NCBI GenBank assembly: GCA_025362235.1
Contig: JANYGZ010000040.1
Span: 1 to 63,138 of the forward strand
Origin: Ferruginibacter sp.
GTDB lineage: Bacteria > Bacteroidota > Bacteroidia > Chitinophagales > Chitinophagaceae
DNA length: 63,138 bases
Reading direction: 5' to 3'
Shown in pieces: positions 36,250 to 45,919 of this stretch. The notes below the pieces were generated by a model that saw only the letters and a program-made list of their open reading frames with translations, made no database searches and was not told where the DNA came from. Positions within the stretch are counted from its first letter, which is position 1; every line of letters begins with the position of its first letter. The position numbers were made by a program, and so were the translations under genes.

Positions 36250-36846
36250 ATGTGGTGGCAATACTTATTTGTTTTTTTGGGAGCGTTACTGGTGGATATT
36301 ACACCTATACCTCTGCCGCCGGCCTTTATCATAATGATTTTTTTTCAGATGCTGTACGGCTTGTCCATTTGGCCCGTGATTATTATTGGTGTTGCGGGTT
36401 CCATCATTGGCAGGTATATCCTAATGACATATATTCCCAATGTATCCGGCAGAATATTCAACCAATCTAAAAATGATGACATCAGGTTTCTGGGTGATAA
36501 GCTTAAAAATAATTTCTGGAAAAGCCAGTTCTTTATTTTGCTGTACACACTGATGCCATTGCCTTCTACACCTTTGTTTATTGCAGGTGGCATTGCAAGG
36601 ATGAAGCCATTGCAAATGATCCCCGCTTTTTTTGCCGGAAAATTTACCAGTGACAGTATTGCAGTTTTAATGGGTAAATACGCTTCAGAAAATACCGGGG
36701 GGGGCCTGTTAAGCGGGGTCTTTACCTGGCAATCGGTTTTGGGTTTGCTCACGGGGCTTGCACTATTATTTGCTGTAGTATTTATCGACTGGCGCTCGAT
36801 GTTGGTAGAAAAGAAATTTCGCCTTGGATTTCATATATGGAAATGA
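36250..36846 (+). CDS. VTT/DedA-like membrane protein
   Basis: 198 residues with about five hydrophobic segments. The order of a re-entrant loop (ITPIPLPPAFIIMIFF), a GVAGSIIGRYILMTY helix, then LYTLMPLPSTPLFIAGGIARM and a last pair of helices resembles the VTT (SNARE-associated/DedA) group of possible lipid scramblases or transporters. Assignment rests on this pattern only. Single gene downstream of the MITE-like element. Confidence 0.6.
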   Translation: MWWQYLFVFLGALLVDITPIPLPPAFIIMIFFQMLYGLSIWPVIIIGVAGSIIGRYILMTYIPNVSGRIFNQSKNDDIRFLGDKLKNNFWKSQFFILLYTLMPLPSTPLFIAGGIARMKPLQMIPAFFAGKFTSDSIAVLMGKYASENTGGGLLSGVFTWQSVLGLLTGLALLFAVVFIDWRSMLVEKKFRLGFHIWK

Positions 36847-36957
36847 CTGGTGATAAGATAAAAGGCTTTTTTTTATATATATTAAATTATTTTCGTTACA
36901 AATTTATAGTTCCTTTATAGTTCCTTTATTAAAATATTTCAACACTAACTAATTGAT

Positions 36958-38139
36958 ATGACAATTGCCAGCTTACCAAAAGACGAAGAATTACGCCTGC
37001 TTAGTCTGAAATCTTTTGACGTTTTGGGCACTGAGGCCGAGGCAGACTTTAATGACCTTGCAGAATTAACTTCGCAGTTTTTTAATTGCCCGGTAGCACT
37101 GGTAACCCTTATTGACAGCACACAGCAATGGTTTAAAGGAAAAACCGGCACTGTGCACAAAAGCAATCAGCGTGATTTAAGCTTTTGCTCCCATACTATT
37201 TTGAAAAATGAAGTAATGGTTGTCGAAGACGCCGCAAAAGACGATCGGTTTTGGGATAACCCTGCTGTAACCGAATTGAATGTCAGGTTTTATGCCGGTA
37301 CACCCATTGTTTCTCCTGCTGGCTATAATGTAGGAACCATTTGTATGTTTGACACGGTGGCTAAAACATTTTCCGAAACGCAGAAAAAAGCGTTGCAACT
37401 ATTGGCAAAACAGGCAGCAAAACTACTGGAGCTGCGAAAAAAAAATCTACTGATACGGGAGCATGCCGAAGAGATCATAACGCAAAAAACCAACCTGCTG
37501 AATAGTGTACTTAAAATGCATGAAGATGATGAAAAGTTAATTGCTTACAAATTACACGAAAACCTTGCGCAGGAAATTGCATCGAGCCTGCTGTATATAA
37601 AAAATGCTGAAAATGACGATACCCAAAGAGCAGCTTCGCTAACTACGGCAAAAAAACAATTGGAAGTTGCTTTATTAAATATTAAAAAACTATCATACTC
37701 TATTGTTCCTACAACAGCTAATTTTTTACCTGTGCAGGACCTTGTAGCTGACTACATAAAAAAAATAGCGCCCACTTTTTCTTTTGCTGTTACTGTTACT
37801 TTTGAAGAAAAAAATGAGCTGGCAAATATCGACCTGGTACAGGTTGCTATGCGCATTATTGAAGAATGGTTTAAGGAGCTTGCACAAAATAGTACTATAA
37901 CAAAGGTTGCTGTATTGTTGAAAATAACGGATTGGTTTGAAATAAGTATAGAAGATAATACTCTGGACCTGGATATTATAGCAAGAGATAAATATGTGCA
38001 GGCATCTCTTTTATATGAAAGGGTATTGGGCCATGGTGGTGAAGTTGCGTTATTGAATGACACAAATGGAAAAAATTTTTTGAAAGTGGGCTTGCCACTT
38101 ATGACAGATACTGGCTCGTTTTCCATAAAACACGATTGA
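36958..38139 (+). CDS. GAF-domain protein with degenerate histidine-kinase module
   Basis: 393 residues. Residues 5-165 form a GAF domain (LLSLKSFDVLGTEAEADFNDL, LSFCSHTILKNEVMVVEDAAKD, FYAGTPIVSP, VGTICMFD). A coiled helix follows, then YKLHENLAQEIASSLLYI, like a dimerisation/His box of the NarX type, and a weak ATPase region in which the G1 motif reads IEDNTLDLD, lacking the normal glycines. It may sense a ligand and either be a poor kinase or a binding partner of others. The leader has a doubled sequence TATAGTTCCTT near 36907-36928. Confidence 0.8.
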   Translation: MTIASLPKDEELRLLSLKSFDVLGTEAEADFNDLAELTSQFFNCPVALVTLIDSTQQWFKGKTGTVHKSNQRDLSFCSHTILKNEVMVVEDAAKDDRFWDNPAVTELNVRFYAGTPIVSPAGYNVGTICMFDTVAKTFSETQKKALQLLAKQAAKLLELRKKNLLIREHAEEIITQKTNLLNSVLKMHEDDEKLIAYKLHENLAQEIASSLLYIKNAENDDTQRAASLTTAKKQLEVALLNIKKLSYSIVPTTANFLPVQDLVADYIKKIAPTFSFAVTVTFEEKNELANIDLVQVAMRIIEEWFKELAQNSTITKVAVLLKITDWFEISIEDNTLDLDIIARDKYVQASLLYERVLGHGGEVALLNDTNGKNFLKVGLPLMTDTGSFSIKHD

Positions 38140-38149
38140 GGCAAAAATG

Positions 38150-38338
38150 CTACCGCTGCAGCAACCTGCCAGGCAGTGTGATGATGGCTTTTAGTAAACC
38201 AAATACGCCATCCACCGCTATACCCACTAATCTAAATGGCAGCGTAAATAACCAAAAAATTGGATACAATACCAAAGCTAAAATAGCCAGCGGCCAACAG
38301 AGTATAAATAAGATTATCCAGGCGATGAATGTAATCAT
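38150..38338 (-). CDS. Small membrane protein
   Basis: 62 residues, MITFIAWIILFILCWPLAIL opening, then a second hydrophobic stretch and a helix ending GLLKAIITLPGRLLQR. The pattern of two helices with conserved-looking Trp, Pro and Arg, and the absence of any plausible gene on the other strand, favours a real gene. It converges on the GAF gene with a 10-base gap. Function unknown. Confidence 0.6.
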   Translation of the reverse strand: MITFIAWIILFILCWPLAILALVLYPIFWLFTLPFRLVGIAVDGVFGLLKAIITLPGRLLQR

Positions 38339-38548
38339 TGGGTAAAGGTAATTACTGTTGAAACTTTACAACTGTTCAATTACATGAGTGGTGAAAAAAC
38401 AGGACATTGAATTGTACTAATAACGAACAAAATGTATAACAACTAATCGATTGATTTTAAAATATGAAAATTCAGACCGATAACATCTAATATCATATAT
38501 TTACGTTTAAGCTGTTATTTTAACCATTTCATTAGCAAAACTTTTTTA

Positions 38549-39283
38549 ATGCTTGTTCACCTAAGACTTAAGACATCAATGCTATTCTTAACCTTATTAC
38601 TATTTAGTCTTAATACATTTACCCAAACTATCATCAATAAGCATTTAAAAAATGGCAATTCTATATATTTTAATAAACCAATTGATTTATATCCATGGAC
38701 TGACACAAGTATATTTAACCCTTCAAGTTTATTAAAAGATGGCGATTATAATATTGCTTGTTATACAATTATTCCTAGCAAACTATATAATTTAGTTCAA
38801 GTTTATGGTTTTAGACAATACTCTAATAACTTTTTAACTAGTAAAGAATTTAATACTCAACTTGTATCAATTTTTAAAAAGAAATTAAACGATTCGGTTT
38901 CTATACCACATGATTACAATAGTACATTAAGCCAAATAATTGAAAAATATATTTCCCAATTTTCTTTAGAAAAACAAAAGGAATTACGAATGATAGTCGA
39001 TACGGCATTAAATGACTTAAACAAGGAAAAGCATGTTAAAGCAACTGTAGAATTATTTCATGAATCTCCTAATAGTATTATTCTTGGGATTGTAACAAAA
39101 TTTCAACTTCCCTCATTAGCTGTATCATATACTTCTGCAAGTTTCTCGGGATGTATATTATTAAGAAATCACGCTTATGGATTTACCGTATTTTTTAGTG
39201 AAGACGATTCTTCCTTTGAACAAAAGACAAAGATTACTAAAACATTTATTTCAAATCTTGAAAATTTAAATCCAAGTAATTAG
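38549..39283 (+). CDS. Secreted protein of unknown function
   Basis: Up to 244 residues with a signal peptide ending near NTFTQ. Two starts are possible: 38549 and the ATG at 38579, the latter giving a shorter, cleaner signal peptide. The body has no motif I recognise; it includes a helical Lys/Glu-rich part (residues 130-175) and a beta-rich C-terminus. Codon use is more AT-rich than neighbouring housekeeping genes. Single gene beside decaying genes, so recent arrival is possible. Confidence 0.6.
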   Translation: MLVHLRLKTSMLFLTLLLFSLNTFTQTIINKHLKNGNSIYFNKPIDLYPWTDTSIFNPSSLLKDGDYNIACYTIIPSKLYNLVQVYGFRQYSNNFLTSKEFNTQLVSIFKKKLNDSVSIPHDYNSTLSQIIEKYISQFSLEKQKELRMIVDTALNDLNKEKHVKATVELFHESPNSIILGIVTKFQLPSLAVSYTSASFSGCILLRNHAYGFTVFFSEDDSSFEQKTKITKTFISNLENLNPSN

Positions 39284-39399
39284 TATGCAGGAATACATTC
39301 CGCCGCCTTGGATTTCGTGTCCACGAACCAACGCGAAGACTGAATCATTTTTTAAGTGCCTCAGTAATAATAATTAATTTTGAAAAAATTGGCAAGTTC

Positions 39400-40338
39400 A
39401 TGGAACAAGAACAACTGTATAAATATGAAGTAGCTTTTTCTTTTCTTCAGCATGATGAGGTAATAGCATATCAAATAAATGATTTGATTCAAGATAAAAT
39501 TGAAACCTTTCTATATTCCAAAAGATAAGAAGAGCTTGGCGGAACTGATGGCGAAAGAAAATTTAACGACGTATTCTTTAAAGAGTCACGAATTGTTGTC
39601 GTTCTTTTCAGGAATGGTTGGGGAATTACACCCTGGACTAGAATTGAAGAAACTGCAATTAAGAATAGGGCTTTTAATTCTGGATGGGATTTTTTACTCC
39701 TTGTAAACTTAGATAAAACATCTACACTTCCGAATTGGATACCAAAAACCTATATATGGTTTGACTTTGAAAGATGGAAGGTGGCAGGTCTTGCCCCAGT
39801 GATAGAACAGAAAGTAAAAGAAAGTGGTGGACACACTAGACCTGATTCCATTGAAGACAAAGCCAAACGATTTGGCAGGCTAAGAGCTGCAGTTCGGCAA
39901 AGGGAAGAATTTTTTAGGAGTGGGGATGCTCTTTTAGCTTCGGACAACGAAGTAGAAAAAATCATTGACCTCCTAAAAGAAAGCAAAGAAAAAATTGAAG
40001 ATCCTGAAACTTTCTTTAAGCTTAATACTGCGGAGCGACTAAAAGAAATGTATCAGTTCGGGAATAATAGTTATTATCTCTGCTTTAACTGGCTACACCA
40101 GTATTACGAAATAAAAGACCGAACTCTGATAGCAACTATATATGAAAAGTTAGGACATGAGGGTATGCCTGTTAATGAGAACAGATTCAAACGAGTCGAG
40201 TATAAATTTGATCGTGATTTAAATGGAAACAATATATGGGTAGGTGAAAATAAATCCTTCTCTTCACTAGAGCTTATCCATTTATGGGTGAGTAGATTCT
40301 TAGAAATTCTCGGTAATAGAGAGCAGAATGGCCGCTAA
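39400..40338 (+). pseudogene. TIR-domain protein interrupted by an in-frame TAA
   Basis: From the ATG at 39400 one frame of 313 codons reaches a stop at 40336, broken only by TAA at 39526-39528. The N-terminal part (YKYEVAFSFLQHDEVIAYQI, then after the stop FKESRIVVVLFRNGWG and ITPWTRIEETAIKNRAF) has the layout of a bacterial TIR domain, including the Glu of the WTRxE motif, which is the NADase residue in active family members. The C-terminal ~180 residues are helical, charged and unrecognised. The TAA probably replaces a CAA. Bacterial TIR proteins act in anti-phage defence; this copy is likely dead unless the stop is read through. An internal GTG at 39781 could give a C-terminal fragment. 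Confidence 0.75.
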
Positions 40339-40675
40339 CATTATACCCTTTGCCCTCATCGGCCATGGTTCGTGACCCACAAACCATTTCCGCACTAATC
40401 AATACCCCGACATGATTTGCTATATAACCAAGTGCCTTATCATTAGTATTATCCTTAAGTTAAATCAAAAAATACATTACGATTAATTTAAAAAATGGTA
40501 TCAAAAGCTGTAATTTGAGCCTTATTAATTGTACCAATCACTTCTAATAACCATTTATAAAAATTAGGAAATAAAGAAGCAGGTTTAGTTCCCAAAGATT
40601 CACCCTTCTTTTACAAAACAAACGTGTAGGCTTTATATTGATCTGCCGCTATATCGTCACCTTCAAAAAAAATCT

Positions 40676-40858
40676 TTATTATCAAACACATTGCACAAGA
40701 CGATATTATTTATTTTATTATTATCGACCGCTTTTTTGGCCGCAACAAAATCAATGCAACGGTGGCAGACAATATACACGGTGGAACTTTGGATGGCATT
40801 ATTGATAAACTGGATTACCTGGCAGAATTGGGTATTACCCCCCATCTAGACAATCCAA
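40676..40858 (+). pseudogene. Fragment of a GH13 alpha-amylase-type gene
   Basis: The plus strand encodes about 60 residues with the N-terminal GH13 pattern: DDIIYFIIIDRFFGRN, then IHGGTLDGIIDKLDYLAELG and ITPHLDN. This is the first barrel strand and helix of an alpha-amylase. Nothing upstream or downstream continues it, so it is a relic. It reads into the end of the desaturase pseudogene. Confidence 0.75.
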
Positions 40859-40884
40859 ATATTTTTTTACAGACAGCTGATTAT

Positions 40885-41684
40885 TTACTTTTTTCGGAAC
40901 GGTCCACTTATCAAATACCATAAAGATTGATACTTGTCATCTTTTGAGTCCTCTAAACCAAACTGCAATTTTTCAGGACTAATTTTTTGATAAGTACCAA
41001 AAAGTCTGTCCCAAAAACTAAACATTGCACCATAATTTGAATCAGTAAAAGATTGTGGATATGAATGATGAATCCTGTGAAAACTTGCAGTAGCAAATAC
41101 ATATCCAAAAATATTTTCAAACCAATTAGGAAATTTCAGATTAGTATGTTGTATAAAAAGAAGCGGCACATAAATTGAAAAATATATAATTATTGTATTA
41201 ACACCGTAGCCAAAAATTAATGCAGTTGACATTTCAGTAAGTGTTATGCCAATGTTGTCAAATGGATGGAATCTGTAAGCCGTCGTTGAGTCCATCTCAC
41301 CATCACTATGATGTATTTTATGAAATCGCCAAATCAGATTTAATCTGTGAGACAATCTGTGATAAAAATAATCCCCACAATCTAAAAATAGGATTCCAAT
41401 AATAACTTTAAATGTTGGGCTTATGAAGAATTGGTTAAGCAGGCCAATTTCTCAGTGTCAAGATAGTTATACCAAGCGGCTGCTAAATAGTTTACTGGAA
41501 TTGTGATGATTATATAAAACAATAAAAGTCCAATATTTCTTCCGGTATGAAGAGAGCGATTTTTTTGAAGCTTAAAATATGGCCAAAATGTTTCAAGAAT
41601 AAAAAAGAAAGTAAGCAATGCAAAAATTTGCAAATTGCTTTCAACCTCTTCAAATAGAAAGTCCATAGTGTAAATTTTACTCAA
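40885..41684 (-). pseudogene. Sterol desaturase/fatty acid hydroxylase, frameshifted
   Basis: Two frames on the minus strand join into one protein of about 265 residues: first part 41684-41421 (MDFLFEEVESNLQIFALL..., two membrane helices), second part continuing from about 41445. One base missing at GGCC near 41443-41446 explains the break; restoring it gives EKLGLLNQFFISPTFKVII. The His boxes of the integral membrane di-iron family are all kept (YHRLSH, HKIHH, FHRIHH). The family hydroxylates or desaturates lipids in the membrane. Either the gene is recently dead or the base is a sequencing error. Confidence 0.8.
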
Positions 41685-41878
41685 ATAAATTCACTGCTTC
41701 GTCTTTTGATCCAGTATTTTGTAGTTTCAAAGTTAAAGGAAGAAGCCATACGCTACAATAAAATCTTCGTTTTTTTGCCAATTAGTTTTGCCCGCAAAGC
41801 ATTTCATTTACTTACATTTAGCAATATGAAATTGATATTTTATTTGCCCTGAATCAAAAGAATTTGACTTATTCTCTC

Positions 41879-41985
41879 CGCCAAGGTTCGTGAAACACAA
41901 ACCATTTCCACACTAACCAATCTCCATACAAAACCGTAAATATGTTTTTCAAAAAGCCAAACTCATCAATATCTTTCACCACTCT
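41879..41985. repeat. Dispersed intergenic repeat (copy of 50331-50460)
   Basis: The sequence GTTCGTGAAACACAAACCAT (near 41886) and then ACCGTAAATATG...AAAAAGCCAAACTCATCAAT (near 41933-41973) recurs with changes at 50345-50457, and its first part also at 40364-40400. No coding potential. Part of a family of palindromic intergenic repeats in this half of the window. Confidence 0.7.
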
Positions 41986-42013
41986 GTTCGGTCATCTATA
42001 AAAAATAGCAATA

Positions 42014-42043
42014 AAAAACCGGGAAGAATAATGCTTCCTGGTT
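42014..42043 (-). terminator. Terminator of the DUF6515 gene
   Basis: AAAACCGGGAAG pairs with CTTCCTGGTTT across a short loop, 20 bases behind the stop codon of the minus-strand gene and flanked by A/T runs. Confidence 0.7.
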
Positions 42044-42062
42044 TCAATATTTATTATAACGA

Positions 42063-43109
42063 TTATTTGTTTGCTTTAATCACCTTGTACCATATCTCGC
42101 CATTTTGCTGTACTACTGGCTTATATTGTGCGCCATTTGCGGCATAAAAAGTTTCACCATCTATAACTAATGTTTCATAGCCGGATGGCAAGCTCTCTAC
42201 CACTGCACCTGTTGGGGGAGATACTACATAATAATTGCTTCCTCTCTGATCGTAGTAAGTACCGTTAAAATAATAGTAAGGATAGTCTTGCACATAAATT
42301 CTCCGGTATCCAACCGGTAATACATTAATGTAAATGCCTATTGGTGGAGCTGTTACGATAAACAAATTGTTATAAGGGCGGTAGTATACGCCATTCCAGT
42401 AGCGGTAACCAATGCCACCAAAGCTGACACCAAAATAAGATGACGGAAGGCTGTAATAATAACTGTTTAGCTTTGGAAGATATCCATACCTCCAGCAGGG
42501 GTTATAAGCATTATATACAGGGCTTCGATTATAGCTATATACTGGACGATAGCCTGGCCTGCTGTAAGTACCTGTAACAGGGTGGTTGTAGTAATTATTA
42601 ACCGTTCTATTCGTATTAAAATCACGGTCATTACTAATATTGCTTCCTGTATTTCTGTCGTGGCTAAAATCTCTTTCCCGATTAAGATCCCTGTTGCTGT
42701 TAAAATCACGATTTACACTGCCTGTGTTACTATTCCTCTCCTGGTTAATTTCCCGGGAAGGACTATTAGTATTGTTATTCCTTTCTGGACTAAAGTTTCT
42801 TTCCCTTTCTCTTACTACTGTATTTTGGGGCCTGTTGAAATCACGGCTATAACTTTGCCTGTTAATGGTTACATCAGATCTCCTGTTTTCCCCTCCACGT
42901 GAAGACTGTTCTCTCATACCACTTTGCCTGCCGCCGCCTTCCCGCCCCCCGCCATTTCCCCTACCTTGAGCAGAGGCCGAAACAGCGAAAAATCCACCCA
43001 CTAATAACGCAGCTAACACTATACTTAGATAACGCCAGCTAATGCCCGCAGTTATCATTGGATTATTTTTTTTCATTTGATTTTTTTTAGATGGTAGAAT
43101 TGTTTTCAT
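42063..43109 (-). CDS. DUF6515-family secreted protein
   Basis: 348 residues. A signal sequence (hydrophobic part at about residues 26-46, cut after ASA) is followed by a low-complexity Gly/Arg/Asn/Ser-rich region (about 50-170, with RGNGGG and repeated RDFN/NRD units), then a Tyr-rich part (YYNHPVTGTYSRPGYRPVYSY) and two beta repeats (GIYINVLPVGYRRIYVQDYPYYYFNG and AVVESLPSGYETLVIDGETFYAANG) typical of DUF6515. Probably a cell-surface or periplasmic protein. A second ATG twelve codons in gives a shorter N-terminus before the signal sequence. Confidence 0.85.
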   Translation of the reverse strand: MKTILPSKKNQMKKNNPMITAGISWRYLSIVLAALLVGGFFAVSASAQGRGNGGGREGGGRQSGMREQSSRGGENRRSDVTINRQSYSRDFNRPQNTVVRERERNFSPERNNNTNSPSREINQERNSNTGSVNRDFNSNRDLNRERDFSHDRNTGSNISNDRDFNTNRTVNNYYNHPVTGTYSRPGYRPVYSYNRSPVYNAYNPCWRYGYLPKLNSYYYSLPSSYFGVSFGGIGYRYWNGVYYRPYNNLFIVTAPPIGIYINVLPVGYRRIYVQDYPYYYFNGTYYDQRGSNYYVVSPPTGAVVESLPSGYETLVIDGETFYAANGAQYKPVVQQNGEIWYKVIKANK

Positions 43110-43300
43110 ATATGCTTTTACTTATTGACTGTAATTAGGTGCAATAGTTTATCACAAAAATTGCTTTCGCAGAATTATAACAGTCCCTTTGATAGTGTAA
43201 ATGTAAGCTCCAACATTTTCTACAGACTATTATTAAAATTTTCAACATTAACAAACCGTTTTTAGTCCCTATGCAGATAATAAAATTTTAAATAATACAA

Positions 43301-43325
43301 GTGGTTCGTGTGCGAACCACGGCGG
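43301..43325. repeat. Palindromic intergenic repeat
   Basis: GTGGTTCG-TGTG-CGAACCAC followed by GGCGGA. Perfect 8 bp stem. Member of a family also seen at 46622, 50681 and, in altered forms, at 39308, 40364, 41884, 50345, 53023 and 57530. Confidence 0.85.
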
Positions 43326-43350
43326 ATCATTGTCCAAAAAAGCGACCGCA

Positions 43351-44919
43351 TCATTTGGATGCTGCATTACCCGGCAAAGGGATAAGCCTTGCCGTTAGAT
43401 CCGGTTCCTTCATGTCTTTATCAAAGGGAAACATGGGGCGCTGGATTCTTTTATAAGGAAGATGTTCTATATCCTGGTCAACACCACCCGGTGTAAGCGC
43501 CATTACCCAGGCTGCCTGCATGGCATATAATTCCGGCTGCAGATAGCCAATCTTTACTATCACAATATCCGTCTTTCGGGGATTCAATCCCAGTTTGGTA
43601 AAATCAATTTCGTTGTGATATGGCTTTCGTTTTTGTGTCAGGATAACATGGATACTTCCTACCCTTACTGACACTTCAACCTCTGCATCCTTATCGCCTT
43701 TTACAATCGATTCAACGATGCCTTTAATATGCGCAGGTGGTGCAAAACGTGCATCTACTTTTGCACCTGCATAACCATCCACAGGTTGGCCCACACCAGC
43801 CTGCATTGCCTGCTGAACCAGTTCGGGCGCAGGCAGGGAAGCATATATTACCGAAGGGCCGTTGCTGTCCTTAAATGCCGGGTAAGAAAGCAATTGGGTC
43901 AAGGTCCAGCTAACATCACCTGCCCCACCGGCTGTAGGATTATCCCCCATATCGCTTATAAAGAAGGGGCGTTTTTTGCTGGCCAATGCAGTGTCAAGGC
44001 TTTGTTGCCATGATAATGTTGGTGCAACAAAATCAAACGTCCTCCGTGCATCCCAAAAACGATGCGCTAATTGCTGGGCAGTTTGCGTTACTTTTTCTTT
44101 ATCGTCTCCATATACCATTACCACCGCATGATTTCGTGGTTCATCTGCCCATGCATATCCAATCCAGATGGCCGCATCTGTAACGCCGGGCTGCATGGAA
44201 GCGGGAGCAACCGCTGCATAAATACTTTTGCCCGGTTCTATACGGGTACTTGTTTTTTCGCCGGGTAATAAAACAGGTATCGGTATCCATGCTTTATAGG
44301 CTGGCTGGCCTTTGCCACTTTCTATTTGTTGCAGCAGGTTTTCCACCGCCCGCTGTTTTGTGTCCATGGCATCTTCGTGTGGAGCCGTGCGGTAGCAGGT
44401 AATAAGATCGGTGTTTTCTGCCAGCACCTCAGAAACATTGCCATGCAGGTCCATCGAAGTAGAGATGATGGTGTTATAACCAACAACCGTTCTGATCCTT
44501 TTCAACATATCCCCTTCGGGATCATCCAGCCCCACCACACTCATGGCACCATGAATATCAAAATACAACCCGTCGTAAGGGGCGTTTTTTTTTAGTGAAT
44601 CCAGCATTTTACCAACAAGTGATTCATACGCCTCACGTGTAACCGCTCCGCCCGGAAGCGCATGCCCAACAATGGTGGGTACCCAATAGGCTCTCTTCAA
44701 CATGGGTGAATCAGCGGACAAAAAGGGATAAAAAGAAAAAACATCTTTGCCATATTTTGCATGAAATGCAGCTTCATCTGTAAGCGCAGGAGAAAAAGTA
44801 CTCGATTCAATGGCCAGCCCTGCAATCGCAATCCGGGGCAACGTTTTTTTCTTGTTTTGGCAGGCAGGCAAACCGGCCATGCAATAAGCGGCAATAATTA
44901 ATAAGGATAGTTGTTTCAT
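43351..44919 (-). CDS. M81-family metallopeptidase (MlrC-like), lipoprotein
   Basis: 522 residues. The N-terminus ends in Gly-Leu-Pro-Ala-Cys, a lipobox, so the protein is exported and anchored. The body is the M81/MlrC family: IAIAGLAIESSTFSP, DIHGAMSVVGLDDPEGD, STSMDLHGNVS, CYRTAPHEDAMDT in the N-terminal half with metal-binding Asp and His, and SDMGDNPTAGGAGD in the second half. Founding members open microcystin-type peptides, but most homologues have unknown substrates. Single gene. Confidence 0.9.
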   Translation of the reverse strand: MKQLSLLIIAAYCMAGLPACQNKKKTLPRIAIAGLAIESSTFSPALTDEAAFHAKYGKDVFSFYPFLSADSPMLKRAYWVPTIVGHALPGGAVTREAYESLVGKMLDSLKKNAPYDGLYFDIHGAMSVVGLDDPEGDMLKRIRTVVGYNTIISTSMDLHGNVSEVLAENTDLITCYRTAPHEDAMDTKQRAVENLLQQIESGKGQPAYKAWIPIPVLLPGEKTSTRIEPGKSIYAAVAPASMQPGVTDAAIWIGYAWADEPRNHAVVMVYGDDKEKVTQTAQQLAHRFWDARRTFDFVAPTLSWQQSLDTALASKKRPFFISDMGDNPTAGGAGDVSWTLTQLLSYPAFKDSNGPSVIYASLPAPELVQQAMQAGVGQPVDGYAGAKVDARFAPPAHIKGIVESIVKGDKDAEVEVSVRVGSIHVILTQKRKPYHNEIDFTKLGLNPRKTDIVIVKIGYLQPELYAMQAAWVMALTPGGVDQDIEHLPYKRIQRPMFPFDKDMKEPDLTARLIPLPGNAASK

Positions 44920-45176
44920 GATATAAAAATTAATGAGTTTATTTTTACCAGCATAAAAACTGTATAAGCTAATGAAAAGGTATCACTTATTTTGTGATAA
45001 TAAAAACGGGCAAAAACTTTCAACAATTGATTGTTCCATAAATGTACAGGATCGCCAGAAAATAATGTACATCCATTGAAGTACCCATTAAAAACAGCCC
45101 TGCATTACTTAACAATTACTGCTCCTTGTAAGCCTCTTCGCTATAATCCGCAGCTATATTTTAAAAACGTCCTGCA

Positions 45177-45208
45177 TTTGCAAAATATACTTTTTGTATA
45201 TACCTTTA
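45177..45208 (+). promoter_or_regulatory. Promoter and operator-like palindrome of the MazF-type module
   Basis: TTTG (45177-45180), 20 bases, then TACCTTTA (45201-45208), close to the -33/-7 pattern. Between them ATATAC (45185-45190) and GTATAT (45196-45201) form an inverted repeat, a plausible site for antitoxin autorepression. The ATG follows at 45223. Confidence 0.55.
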
Positions 45209-45222
45209 TAAAAAGTAGCAAC

Positions 45223-45453
45223 ATGAAAAACCTTTCTTTAAAAATGGATGACACTGTCTTTAATGAGACAGAAAGAATTACTGCGAAAATCAGTAAGACA
45301 AGGAACCGCTATATTAATGAAGCAGTAGAATTTTATAACCTTCTTCAAAAAAGAAAAATGATTTCCCATCAACTGCAAAAAGAATCAAAAATGGTACAGG
45401 ATGAGTCGATGAAAGTACTTGCTGAATTTGAAAAGCTGCAGGATGAAAGTTAA
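45223..45453 (+). CDS. Ribbon-helix-helix antitoxin
   Basis: 76 residues: MKNLSLKMDDTVFNETERIT opening is a ribbon-helix-helix DNA-binding domain, followed by a charged helical tail (KESKMVQDESMKVLAEFEKL) that should bind the toxin. The ATG at 45223 is chosen because it sits just behind the promoter boxes; the frame is open much further up but without coding character. Overlaps the toxin gene by 11 bases. Confidence 0.85.
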   Translation: MKNLSLKMDDTVFNETERITAKISKTRNRYINEAVEFYNLLQKRKMISHQLQKESKMVQDESMKVLAEFEKLQDES

Positions 45454-45784
45454 ACAATATGAAATATGGATTGCTGACCTAAACCCAAGGTTTGGTACAG
45501 AAACAGGAAAAACAAGGCCCGTGGCAATCATTCAAACCGATTTATTGAATGCCTTTCATCCATCAACAATTGTTTGCCCCATAACTACAAATGTAAAATT
45601 GGATGCAAAAATTTTAAGGGTCCATCTTACAAAGGGTTCAGCCAAACTAAAAGAAGATTGCGATATTATGATTGACCAGGTTCGTGCGATTGATAATAAG
45701 CGGCTATTGAAAAAGATTGGAGAACTGAGCCAGGAACAGGTAGGGCTCATCAAGGCAAACCTTTCGATTGTGCTTGATATTTAG
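45443..45784 (+). CDS. MazF/PemK-family endoribonuclease toxin
   Basis: 113 residues starting MKVKQYEIWIADLNPRFGTETGKTRPVAII, the MazF fold with the typical Arg-Pro and later CPITT and DQVRAID motifs. It cleaves mRNA at specific short sequences when free of the antitoxin. The start ATG at 45443 lies in the last codons of the antitoxin gene. Confidence 0.92.
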   Translation: MKVKQYEIWIADLNPRFGTETGKTRPVAIIQTDLLNAFHPSTIVCPITTNVKLDAKILRVHLTKGSAKLKEDCDIMIDQVRAIDNKRLLKKIGELSQEQVGLIKANLSIVLDI

Positions 45785-45919
45785 TATTGCAACAGCTCCC
45801 CATTGCTTTGTAGAAACAATTGTACCAGGGTCGGTATTTGTGCGTTTTATAAACAATACATCTAAAAATCCGCCACATCGGCAAACTGACAAAAAATTAA
45901 AGTATACAATTAAAAAATT

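Noticed and set aside
38136..38345. Plus-strand reading frame of 69 codons
   Set aside because: It is the antisense of the hydrophobic 62-residue gene and has no protein character.
17773..40338. General reassignment of stop codons in this organism
   Set aside because: One broken gene has TAG and another TAA, while TAA, TAG and TGA all end intact genes here; ordinary mutation is simpler.
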